Source: Congeria kusceri
Lineage: Eukaryota; Mollusca; Bivalvia; Myida; Dreissenidae
DNA length: 64,000 nucleotides
Direction of reading: 5' to 3'
Assembly (NCBI GenBank): GCA_027627225.1
Contig: CM051036.1
Location: 36,540,426 to 36,604,425 of the forward strand
Both the position numbers and the translations under genes were made by a program. Below, in pieces: positions 1 to 10,153 of this stretch (its first letter is position 1; the number at the start of each line of letters is the position of its first letter). The notes below the pieces were generated by a model. That model was not told the origin of the DNA. It searched no databases and saw only the letters and a list, made by a program, of their open reading frames with translations.

Positions 1-651
1 CAAAGAAATAGTGTACTTGTATTTAGTTAATGTCATGGTTTATGTAACATTGCAACATTGAACGAGATTAATCATTTCTTAGTAATGTTTTTGTATATGA
101 TAAGCTATCATCTTACAATCTTGCCTCATAGCTTATCATGGTAAATGTTAATATTTTTTTATTACGGACCCCTTTCAATAAGCAGGAGTATATTGCTTTG
201 CAAATGTAGATGCATGTGGCCGTTGGTCCGTCTGTCTGTCTGTAGACAAAACCTTGTCAAGGCAATAACTGTAGATCCCTTAAGGCTTAACGGATCTACA
301 GTTATTAAGTTAAGCCTAGGTTCTTTCAACTTGGTAGGTAGGTTGGTTATGACTAGTAGAGGAACCCTGTTGATTTTGGGGGTGGTGCTAAGAAGTACAA
401 ATTGGTCGTCATATATTGACACTTTTTGTGAAAAATACCTGTTGATTTGAAATGTAAAAACCTGCCTCATTTTAAAATAATTTCAAAAATGTTAGTATGC
501 ATGACTTTTTTGGCTACTGGTTATGCTAACGTGGCTTTAGATGAACGTTTTAGCTTGCATAAGTTTATGAATCACACACCACTCTTCACCTCTGTTGTGA
601 AATAATCCAACAAAACTTCTGTGCATGTATGTGTGTCTGTGTTGCCTGCAG
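1..651. other. intronic sequence of RBCK1 with a stem-loop
   Basis: This stretch precedes the first recognisable RBCK1 exon and ends in a pyrimidine-rich acceptor (AG at 650-651). At 265-305 it contains a 14-bp perfect inverted repeat, ATAACTGTAGATCC and its complement, around a 13-nt spacer. The open frames over 145-470 are not convincing protein. The stem-loop could be the centre of a fold-back element, but no outer ends were defined. Confidence 0.5.
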
Positions 652-1453
652 GTGATCGTGATGAAGAAAGAGGGATGTGACTGGATCCAGTGCTCCATAT
701 GCAAGACTGAGATTTGTTGGGTCACCAAACAGGCCCGATGGGGACCCTTGGTACGTGAGAATCAATCCAGGGACTGTATCCTTAAAGCTCCTAAGGAAAA
801 TCTTAACTGAAGTTCAAATAAATTTTATATTTGAAATATGGTAAAATAAGAAAGATCTGTTTGGTACTCGACCAGTATACAACTATTTAATGCAACATTA
901 ACTTTCAATGAAGCAGTCACAGATTTGAGGAATTTCATGATTTTAAGAAATTTACTGGTTTTTTACTAAGGAACTTAATGTTCCATGAACATTCTTAATC
1001 TTAAATTTACTCTTATACTAATTAGCCAAAAGAAATCAAAGTTCAAAAGAAGGATGACTGTTAAAAGGTCATGTTTGGGTGACCTTTCTTCTGGCCAATC
1101 AGAATCTTAGGATTTTGAAAGTGTACATCTGGATTCTGAAATTTTAAAGTATTGCATTTTCAAGATTCAGATATCATGGTTATGTGTTGAAAATTAATCA
1201 ATCAGAAATAAAACACAATCCAAATTGAAACGCTTATCCATACAAACATTTGCTGCAGAAACTATTAGGAATACAGAGTAGTACATACTGACCTTGAAGC
1301 CCTGAACATTAAAGAATTAAAGCATTATACATGTAATAACCGTTATGTTTCATTCTTTAATGTCATTTCCAGGGAAATGGTGACATATCTGGTGGCTGTG
1401 GATGTCGAGTGAATGGCATCCTTTGTGACCCAAATTGCAACAACTGCCATTAA
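652..1453 (+). CDS. RBCK1: RBCK1/HOIL-1 E3 ubiquitin ligase, C-terminal exons (5' partial)
   Basis: These are the last two coding exons of HOIL-1, the RBR-type E3 ligase that with HOIP and SHARPIN forms LUBAC, the linear-ubiquitin ligase of NF-kB signalling. Exons are 652-750 and 1373-1453, joined in phase 0 across a GT-AG intron (751-1372); the stop TAA is at 1451-1453. The first encodes [19 protein letters not shown], which aligns from memory with the HOIL-1 RING2 domain; the Cys in TEICW corresponds to its catalytic cysteine. The second encodes the cysteine-rich tail ending NCNNCH, matching the HOIL-1 terminus. The UBL, NZF, RING1 and IBR domains must lie left of the window. Identity is very likely because both the catalytic loop and the unusual His-terminated tail are present. 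I see no frameshift. Confidence 0.93.
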
Positions 1454-3341
1454 CAAATCACAAAACTGCAAACGTGTGAAAGCTGTTATTTGCATGAACA
1501 AATCAAGAGGGCTGGCATGAACAGTGTTTTACATGGACTAAGTGTATTTGAGAAATATCAAGCTCATTCTGCAGCTCTTCACATTATCATTTTGTTTTCA
1601 CTTAAAACTGCCAATATTATTTTTTTATTTTTAATATGATTTAATTGCATAATTTTGTTTGTATGATTAATGAATTTGTTGAACTACACAAGTCTTGCAT
1701 AGCCAGTGTGTATGGTTCATGTTTTACAAAATGTGAATAGAGCTGCAATGATTTAACCATGACTGGATTCGATTTCGTTTTCGGACATTCTTTAGTTGAA
1801 TATTTCGATTCGATTCATGTTTCATTTTTACAGGCTTGTATATCCACATATTTATGAGTCATGACTTGCAATTATAGCAAAGATTTGATTTTGTTATTAC
1901 TGATGCCATTGTATAGCTAATGTCAACATATGTGCCCTACATGTCAACATCAATAAGAACAATGGAAATATTTGTTGATAATGTTTTATAACTACTTCAA
2001 TATAACAGCAACCATGATGCCATGATCAATTTACATGAATAAGCTACACAAACACTACAATTGTAATTAAAAGTTTTATGACAAATCATCTATGAATATA
2101 TAAAAGAGAATTGTGTCAAAATTGGTTGGTTTGGTATTGACAATCGAACTGGGCCATTTACATTGATTTATCAATGCATCAAAAAAATTGTTGCAGCTCT
2201 AAATGTGAAAGAGTTGCTTTAACTTAATATCAACATTAATATTTATAATTAACCATGTGCCTGTGTACATGTCTACAGCCAAACTTGTTTACAAAATTAT
2301 TCTACCTTTTTTGTTAATTTTTGCAAAAATCTCTTTTACATTCACAGTGGCATGTTCGTTTCAGGCAAGACCTACATGTATATTTTTAGCCAAAAAATAT
2401 CTTTTGCTTAAAAAATCTGTGCTTTAAATTGAAATGGGACAGCTCACATTTTTGTTACACCATTAAATTCAGGGATGGCGAAATCAATTGTCTGTATAGC
2501 CCAGCTTGTCCCAGAACATGTACAGACAAGTGAAATACTGCTAACATTTACTATCTAATAACTGTACAGGCAAGCAGGAAACAGCATTTGTCAAAAACAG
2601 ACAAGTAAGGCAATATGAGATTTCGCCACCCTTGTCGTGGGAAAACCGGGCTTAACGCATGTGCGTAAAGTGTCGTCCTGGATTAGCCTGTGCCGTCTTG
2701 CACTTTATGCACATGCATTAAGCCCGGTTTTTCCACGACACACCTTATATCAATCACCGTGATCCAGCTCATGCTAACCCCCAACGGTGCGATACAGGGT
2801 CAGTAAAATAATACATGTATTGGGCGCGAGGGTGATATAAATTATATAAATTACTAGCCTGTATCAAACCGTACAGGGTCAATCAGAAGCCATGTGATTA
2901 ATTTATCTTACCAGTACTATTCTTTAATCAATATACCAACATTTTATTAAAAATTTTATGTTTATTTTCAAAGAATAAGTTTACTGACTGGATATTAACT
3001 GCTACTGACATAGTATGCAATAATACACGTTCAGACGAGTCCTGGCTAAACCAATGAAAAGTGAGTATTAAGTACGAGGTAAGATACCGGTAATATAATG
3101 TAACCGAATTTATTATAAAAGCCAACAAACATTATAATATCAAATCAAAATGCATAAATATAATCTTGCACTGTGTCAGTAACTGTTAAACAACATATAA
3201 AACGCGTACCTGATTTGAAGTGAAAATTGAATTTAAAAAAGTGGAAACAATTTAAAGCTGTTTTATTACAATAAGGCATTTTAGGAATCAATTATGAACA
3301 AAATGTTGACTTGATTACTGATATTTTAAAAAATGCCTATT
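1454..3341. other. RBCK1 3' flank and intergenic sequence
   Basis: AT-rich sequence after the RBCK1 stop, probably including its 3' UTR. No AATAAA was seen close to the stop, so the transcript end is undefined. It holds a short fold-back element copy at 2631-2748 and otherwise no coding or RNA gene that I recognise. Confidence 0.5.
2631..2748. repeat. fold-back element, short copy
   Basis: About 118 bp whose ends are inverted copies of each other: the left end begins TTGTCGTGGGAAAACCGGGC and the right end is the matching inverse with AGCCCGGTTTTTCCACGACA. It carries the diagnostic GTAAAGTGTCGTCCTGGATT block. It belongs to the family at 4840, 29884, 32371, 35301, 36175 and 63551, but lacks the internal ~130 bp, so it is an internally deleted copy. 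Confidence 0.8.
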
Positions 3342-4022
3342 AAGGTTGACTTGTTCCAGTCTTTCTAGATGATTGTTGGGCTATACTTATATTAAGGTTG
3401 ACTGGTTCCAGTCTTTCTAGATGATTGTTGGGCTATACTTACATTAAGGTTGACTGGTTCCAGTCTTTCTAGATGATTGTTGGGCTATACTTATATTAAG
3501 GTTGACTGGTTCCAGTCTTTCTAGATGATTGTTGGGCTATACTTATATTAAGGTTGACTGGTTCCAGTCTTTCTAGATGATTGTTGGGCTATACTTATAT
3601 TAAGGTTGACTGGTTCCAGTCTTTCTAGATGATTGTTGGGCTATACTTATATTAAGGTTGACTGGTTCCAGTCTTTCTAGATGATCGTTGGGCTATACTT
3701 ATATTAAGGTTGACTGGTTCCAGTCTTTCTAGATGATTGTTGGGCTATACTTATATTAAGGTTGACTGGTTCCAGTCTTTCTAGATGATCGTTGGGCTAT
3801 ACTTATATTAAGGTTGACTGGTTCCAGTCTTTCTAGATGATCGTTGGGCTATACTTATATTAAGGTTGACTGGTTCCAGTCTTTCTAGATGATTGTTGGG
3901 CTATACTTATATTAAGGTTGACTGGTTCCAGTCTTTCTAGATGATTGTTGGGCTATACTTATATTAAGGTTGACTGGTTCCAGTCTTTCTAGATGATTTT
4001 ATTGTTGGGCTAATACTTATAT
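3342..4022. repeat. 52-bp tandem array, 13 copies
   Basis: Thirteen head-to-tail copies of a 52-bp unit that starts AAGGTTGACTGGTTCCAG and ends CTATACTTATATT. Copies are nearly identical; the main variants are GATTGTTGG/GATCGTTGG, and the last copy has a short insertion. Low divergence points to recent expansion or ongoing homogenisation. No reading frame is maintained. Confidence 0.95.
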
Positions 4023-4839
4023 TGAGATAATTCAGTGTCCTTTAAGTTGCAACTTAAATGATTTTAGTGAATGATCTTTTATTTATTTTATTTGAATGAA
4101 TTATATTGGTATGTGATACAGTTCTTCAATAATGGTATGTAGAGTTTAACGTTTTTATTTATATTATTCATTTGATGATCATCACTACATATATTTATGA
4201 ATATTTTTGTGGTATTTTAGTCCCTGTATGGTGTATGGTTAAAAAGTTCAAATACTTACTATTTTAATCTGTAACTGATGTGTGTTTAGTGGATGATGAT
4301 TTTTACTCTTGTAGTGAAATGCTACACTGTTGTGTTTTGTCATGTTGAAAATACAATTTAATAATGTAACTGTTATGTGGATGATGATTTTTAATCTTTA
4401 TAATTGAAATGCTACACTGTTATGTTGTGTTTTGTCATGTTGACAATTCAATTTTGTTTGAAATTCAATGGTCTTGTTCAGACTGTAAAGTTAATGTTAA
4501 TTATATTAGTCCAATATAATCATATAAAATGGACATATAATATTACCACGGTTATGTACATGTAAAAAAAATTATTATAATAGGAAGTTGATACGTTATA
4601 TTTTCCAAGACATTCATAATTTTTAACTCATCATCCTGGTTTTACTTGTCATGCATAAATACTTGTATGTGAATCAGATTTGTGATTTGATTGCATTTAG
4701 AATCAGTATTTATCTTGAATGTCACTTCATTTCATCAAATATTAGGCAATAGGCAACATTGTAGACCATTTTACATGTACTACAGTATGTGCTTGTCTAG
4801 TACTTTTGAGCAGCCACATTGTACTTGAATTGTTCATTT

Positions 4840-5079
4840 GAGGTGTTTCGTGGGAAAACCAGGCTTAATGCAAGTGTGTAAAGTGCACAGGCTAATCTGG
4901 GACGGCACTTTCCGCCTACAGTGAATTTATGTTTTATAGAAGAGACTTCCTTGAAACAGAAAATACCATAAAAGCGGAAATGTCATCCTGGATCAGCCTG
5001 TGCGGACTGCACAGGCCGATCTGGGACGACACTTTCCGCACATGCATTAATCCCGGTTTTCCCACGACATGCCTCACAT
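4840..5079. repeat. fold-back element, full-length copy
   Basis: About 240 bp with long imperfect inverted ends: the left end has TTTCGTGGGAAAACCAGGCT, the right end its inverse before GCCTCACAT. Internal modules are the GTCGTCCCGGATTAGCCTG-type block in both orientations, separated by a core containing AGAAGAGACTTCCTTGAAAC. No coding capacity, so a MITE-like non-autonomous element. Confidence 0.85.
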
Positions 5080-5343
5080 TATTATTTGTAATTACTGTAC
5101 CGATAACAGCATAAATGACAATTTTGTTCATTAAAAATATTGCTTTAAATATTGTCATGTGTAAAATTGAACATGCATAATTAGTACATGCATACATATA
5201 CCTCTTCTTGCAGATTATCCAATAAAATGCTGCTGAATTAGCCTTGACTTTCTTCTCTTTTTATTTTACGAAATGTGTCATTTACGTAAGTTCATAAGTT
5301 GGTAGAACTAGTATTTGTACTTATATCAGATTCCACATATAAA

Positions 5344-5502
5344 GGAGACGTGTCGTTGGAATCCCTGGCATAATGCATGTGCGTAAAGTGTCGTCACGGA
5401 TTAGTCTGTGCAATCCAGAAATACACTTTTCTGTTTCGAGGTAGTCTCTTCTAAACATAAATCCTCTGTAGGCGGAGTGTCGTCCCGGATTAGCCTGTGC
5501 AG
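5344..5502. repeat. fold-back element, truncated and rearranged copy
   Basis: Contains the left-end module (GTGCGTAAAGTGTCGTC) and the core module in reversed order (AGTCTCTTCTAAACATAAAT), then GGCGGAGTGTCGTCCCGGAT. The right terminal inverted repeat is missing. It is a decayed relative of the 4840-5079 element about 270 bp away. Confidence 0.7.
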
Positions 5503-6014
5503 AAAAATGTTATGGTTTCAATATTCAAGGTATATGCCAATATTTATAGGGTTTCAAATATCTGGTACCTTGCGTGCAGAGGTGGCCAGACCTTACATGT
5601 GTATTGCCTAAATTTGACAAATGAGTTTTGCTGCTTGTCCATAAAGTAAACTTGTTACCAGTATATGGTAAGTTTTGGCAATATTTTACTTGCCTGAACA
5701 TTCTCTAGAACAAGATGGGCAACAAGGACAATTGATTAGACATCCATGGTGTGGAGTTAATAGCATTGGTTGTATTCAAAGGAAAAAGAGACATTTTTTT
5801 CCATTTATTAACCTTTTAAATAATAGCAAGTTTTATAATGGTATTTATGCAAAAATGTGACTTGTGATTTTATCTTGTTATACAATAGAAAACTGACATA
5901 TATTTTAACTGTATTTAAATGTAGTATTTAGTACTCACACCTGATCAAATTAGCATTTGAAGTTTTCACCTCAATTTGATACCCAATTGTGTCAGTTATC
6001 TGTCAGATATATAT

Positions 6015-6317
6015 AGGGAAAGATCCAGAGCAAAGTAGCAGGGTGCAGCACCCTGCTCCTTTTTGGTTTCCCCCTGCTGCCCCTCTGGGCTGGCCAAAAA
6101 AAAAATGTTGAATATCTTCTGAAATTTTATATATTTTTGTAAGTATTCAATAGCAAATGAAGATACCATGTTAAAAACCTCTATTTAAAGCATTTAAATG
6201 TTAAATACTCTGGATTAACCAAATTATTACAAAATGTCAATGCAATGGCCTGGCTCCCCCACCCCCTGCTCTTTTTCAACAGCGCCCTGTACCTTTCTGA
6301 TCCTAGATCTTTCCCTC
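6015..6317. repeat. MITE with GGGAAAGATC ends
   Basis: A ~300-bp element bounded by AGGGAAAGATCCAG on the left and the inverse CTAGATCTTTCCCT on the right. Just inside are GTGCAGCACCCTGCTCC and, near the other end, CCCCTGCTCTTTTTCAACAGC. A second copy lies at 51329-51547. No coding capacity. Confidence 0.75.
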
Positions 6318-6453
6318 GATATACAGTAAAACATAAACTTCATCACTAAACAACAAATGTTCCAGCTCAATTATTAATGTATCTCATTTCATACAATGGT
6401 AATGCCACAGCAGCATTAACTTATTGTGCACCACAATCGCAATATTTCTTCTT

Positions 6454-6459
6454 TTTATT
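6454..6459 (-). promoter_or_regulatory. poly(A) signal directly after the TP53RK stop
   Basis: AATAAA on the minus strand occupies the six bases immediately after the TP53RK stop codon (6460-6462). If used, the 3' UTR would be only a few tens of bases long. Confidence 0.55.
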
Positions 6460-8529
6460 TCAACCAACCATGGTCCTTTTCCTTCCTCTCATTCGTACCT
6501 CATCCAACTTTCCGATGACCTCTTGTGCTTCCTTTGCATTTTCCTGCTTGTATGATTCCATAACTTCCGCGAAAAGGTCTTCAGTGTTTGGATGGGTAGA
6601 CAGAAGGGCTCTTTCGAATACATACAAATCCACACCCTTGTCCTCTGGCAAACCTTCAGAGAAGCTCAGCCCGAAATCTATCATTACTATGTCCAAGTTT
6701 TCTGGGGATCCTCTTAACAACATGTTGGATGTTGTAAGGTCACCATGGATAACCTTCCCAGCATGCATTTTACCAAGGAGACGCCCAATTTTCTGAGCAA
6801 GGGGTGTAAGTATTTTAATGGCCTTATCTGGCTGGGATTTTTGTGTGTTAACAATATAGTCCCGCACAGTTAGTGAATTTGTAATTTCTTCCATGTAGAA
6901 TGTGCTGGTGGCCGTGTTAACGTGGAACAAACATGGAACGGGTATTCCTGAAAATTAAAATAAGTGGCAGGTTAACAGATTTATCAACAGTCATTTGCCT
7001 ATTGCATTGATTCTGAAACACGTTCAGTTCTGCTTTAGTATATTTTTCAGTATTACAATATTGCACAATTATTTACACTGCAACAGATTTTAATTCAGAT
7101 ACATGTATATGTTGTGTATTTTCCAGCATGTGGAATCACAATTTTTTGTAACATGGAAAATGGCATCTTTTAGTTCTCAATGAGTTCCACAGTATACTTG
7201 TCGGGCTCGGAATGTAGCCTATTGTATGCAAAAAACTAATTTTGTGTGTACTGATACATATCTTACTGCAAGGAGAGTTGGGAATTTTCTTAACCAACCC
7301 TTTTCATTTGTTAACCATGTTTATGGTTTGAGAAGTATCATGGAAACAAATTCAAAGTGCTAGCTAGACTCATGAGTAACTCTGTGTTGTCTGTGAAAAG
7401 TTAGATGATCAGTGTATGCGAAATTTGACTCAGAATGTGAAAAGCTACTTATCGTCTAGTTTAAAGCAAAACAATTACATGCCATTTTATGTGATTGCCT
7501 GCAGTTTAGTTTTATCAATAAGCTGTGCAACAAATTAAGTGTGACTATATAAGGCTAAATTTGCTGTATAGCTGAAAGACCATGTTAATGGGGAAAAACT
7601 GACTGTTTAAATTTTATTTAATTCCCATTTTTTGCATTAATAAAGTTAGTAATTAACACCCAAAAATTTCCTTATTTATGCCAAATTTTACCAACATGTC
7701 ACATGCATTTCGTTCCAAATATGAATTGTGTATAAATCTGCTACATTTCTGTACATAATAATATATTCTCTGCGATATTTAAAACTTCATTACTGACAAA
7801 ATAACCAATTAGAATGATATTTCCATAACTGTTCTACGCAACTGACCAATAAGATGTTAATTAGAAGGCGGATTTACCAATCTGCAACTAAAGTGTTATG
7901 TTGATATTGTCATGTATATTTTTGCGACCCTACAAAACGATCATATTACTAAATCTGTTCAAATAAAGTTTTTTAAAATCTTAATTTCCTACAATTAACG
8001 ATTATACTGCCAAGTTATAATTATGACAAGGTAGTTATTAATGCTATGTAATAGTGACAGTTACAGTTAGTTAGATTCTGAAGCATGTCAATATATGACT
8101 GACACATAAAATTGGCTCAAAATTTTTAAAAGTGGCGAATTTTAGTGGCGACAACTTTTTGCGCCACGGCACGGCAGGGAAACCCCTGATTTGGTCACTG
8201 CAGGCCTCCAGCTTTAAGGCCCTTTAAACAAATATATAAAAAGTAACTCGGTTTTTGCCCAGGGCCTTACGAGACACGAATCAATGCTACATCAATGATC
8301 AAGTCATGCAAGTACAATTACCAAGATGACGGCATTTGTTCATGGCTCGTATTTCCGATTTCAGTCTTTGTAGAGTTAATGTCTTGTCCAGGTTTGGATG
8401 TCTGTATGCCTTGGAGAATCGTTCTTTGCTGATACATGGTCTCCCGTAAAAAGTTTCGCGAAAAACCTTTGCCTCAGCACCTTGTTTTATAAATTCTCTG
8501 TCAACTTGTTGATCCATGGGCGCTGCCAT
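6460..8529 (-). CDS. TP53RK: TP53RK (PRPK/Bud32), KEOPS-complex kinase/ATPase
   Basis: Complete two-exon gene: exon 1 8322-8529 (ATG at 8529), exon 2 6460-6947 (stop TGA at 6460), joined in phase 1 across a GT-AG intron; 231 aa, close to the usual ~250. Bud32/PRPK is the small atypical kinase of the KEOPS complex that supports t6A modification of tRNA. Visible motifs: glycine-poor nucleotide loop IKQGAEAKVF (14-23), the YMEEI hinge, catalytic loop VIHGDLTTSN with Asp at about 139, metal-binding IDFGLS with Asp at about 160, PEDKGVDLYV, and the conserved basic tail RMRGRKRTMVG. All key residues are present, so it should be active. The splice junction rebuilds KCRHLGIPVPC. Divergence from its neighbours is ordinary; its intron holds a dispersed repeat (7553-7890). 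Confidence 0.96.
7553..7890. repeat. dispersed repeat shared with 25133-25500
   Basis: In the TP53RK intron. It begins GGCTAAATTTGCTG, continues GAAAGACCAT and includes CTACATTTCTGTAC. The same modules occur in the same order at 25133-25500, with about 60-70% similarity by eye. The family is unknown and the ends are approximate. Confidence 0.55.
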
Positions 8530-9118
8530 TTTGTTTAGTTAAAACGACACCCTATAGTAAATATAACCGGCTACAACACACTATAACTTCTTCTACAAAC
8601 CAAAACCAATCGGTAATGACAGACACAAAGTTCTTATAACTTTATTAACAAAGAATTTCACAAGATAATGCAAAGTTAATCAAATAACAATATTGAATGC
8701 TTAGACTAACGACATCATCCATGCTCTCCACCTCATGGTATGGAAACTGCAGTTGAAAGTTTCTGTTGCAAGTGCATAAAGGTCCTCTTTAATTATTTAT
8801 ACGTTGTAGACAATATATTATTCGCAGTGCTTTTCCATTGTACTCCAGTTACCATAACATAACAGTGATGAAGCAATTAGTATCCATGGATTACCCGTGA
8901 AAGGTATCAGTTTCGTTCGTAAAGGGCAATATATGCTAAGTACCACACAGTACACGTATCAGTACAATAAGCATACAACTAAATCACTTAATATATATAA
9001 TACATTATTCATGTCCATGTCAATTTGTATCGTTCCTAACGAAGACCCTTATATTCAATGATTCAGCTCGACGTGAGATAGTTTTTTCTGCTTGTTTCTC
9101 ACAATAGTGCACGCTGAT
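8530..9118. other. TP53RK upstream region
   Basis: Sequence between the TP53RK start and the Mutator-like element at 9131. It should include the TP53RK promoter (minus strand, just above 8530), but no TATA box or other firm motif was found. No exon or RNA gene recognised. Confidence 0.4.
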
Positions 9119-9130
9119 ATATACGAGTAT

Positions 9131-10122
9131 ACTGGCGCAGTGCCTAAATCCGCCACATGTGGGGGGTATTTTTACGATGTTTTCAAAAGTTGCTTACCGA
9201 TTGACATAAAAATTTACATAAATCAAGTTAGGTTTAATGTGCATTTGCTGGATTGTTTTGGTTACATTTAAAATGCTTGGCCACTGACAAATATTTATCA
9301 AGATTGAAGGCCTAAAGGTTTAAGAAAATGAGCGAGGGAGTGCCTAAATCCGCCACACCTCTTTAAATGTTCAAATTGCTCGGGAATGATACTTTTTTAT
9401 GAATTCTGTTTTCAAAGAAACTTCTATTGACTCCTATTGACAAAACTCCCACTTTTGTTTATTTAAGGTTCACTTTCTAGTGTTTTTAAAAAAATAGGGT
9501 GATCAAAGGTTGCTTGGTGCAAATCGTAGATCTATCAGGAACCGTGACATGCTTATTCCACATTTGACTATTGTTCTTATTTAATTTTCTATATTAAGCA
9601 GCTCCTTGTCTGTTGTTAATACAATGTTTCAATTTCTTCCCAATACTCTTTTGTTTTATAAAAATAGCTCAGTAACCGATGCCCCGCATGCACGTGGGAC
9701 AAATGATGAGGGTTTTGAGTAGCGAGACATTTGCGCTCTTAATATGCAGTTTTTTCCGCATTTTATTGTATGTAATGCACATGAATTATTATAATTTTTA
9801 TGCTGCACATGCTCACATGGAAATAATATTATAACACGATAATTTAATTTTATCATGGACACCATGCGGTGCCTCAAAACTGCGCATTCGCAGTATGAAA
9901 TAGATTCCCCGCATGCAGTTTGTTTGCAATTAGGCGTTATGTACAAAATAATTGGATATAATATTTATTTGTGCACACATGAAGATGAAAACTCGTCAGC
10001 TTTGTTAAGGGAAAGTATCTGATTGACTGAGATCAACAAAACAGAAATCGCCGGTAAAAAACGTCTATTTGGAAGGGGTGGCGGATCGATTTAAGCAAGT
10101 GGCGGATTTAGGCACTGCGCCA
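9131..10122. mobile_element. non-autonomous Mutator-like TIR element (~1 kb)
   Basis: Ends are inverted copies of TGGCGCAGTGCCTAAATCCG continuing CCAC, at least 24 bp. A further internal copy of the motif lies near 9338 (AGTGCCTAAATCCGCCAC). The flanks ATATACGAGTAT (9119-9130) and ATATACAAGTAT (10123-10134) look like a 12-bp target-site duplication with one mismatch. The length of that duplication suggests the Mutator superfamily. The one internal frame (9656-9946, minus) shows no transposase motifs, so the element is probably mobilised in trans. It lies directly 3' of the CYLD-like gene. Confidence 0.75.
9964..9969 (-). promoter_or_regulatory. candidate poly(A) signal of the CYLD-like gene
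   Basis: AATAAA on the minus strand, about 185 nt past the stop codon at 10154. It lies inside the TIR element 9131-10122, so the transposon may supply the 3' end of the transcript. Confidence 0.4.
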
Positions 10123-10153
10123 ATATACAAGTATTTTAAGGATGTTGTATCAT

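Larger units (their letters stand above)
4023..6014. other. intergenic repeats without a gene
   Basis: Contains one complete (4840-5079) and one truncated (5344-5502) fold-back element. Around 4270-4450 there is a weak duplication of a GATGATTTTTA / AATGCTACACTGTT segment. Short open frames at 4929-5197, 5408-5611 and 5675-5860 overlap repeats and show no codon conservation or family signature. Confidence 0.5.

Noticed and set aside
3342..4022. CRISPR-like array
   Set aside because: Copies are contiguous with no unique spacers, and the genome is eukaryotic; this is a minisatellite.
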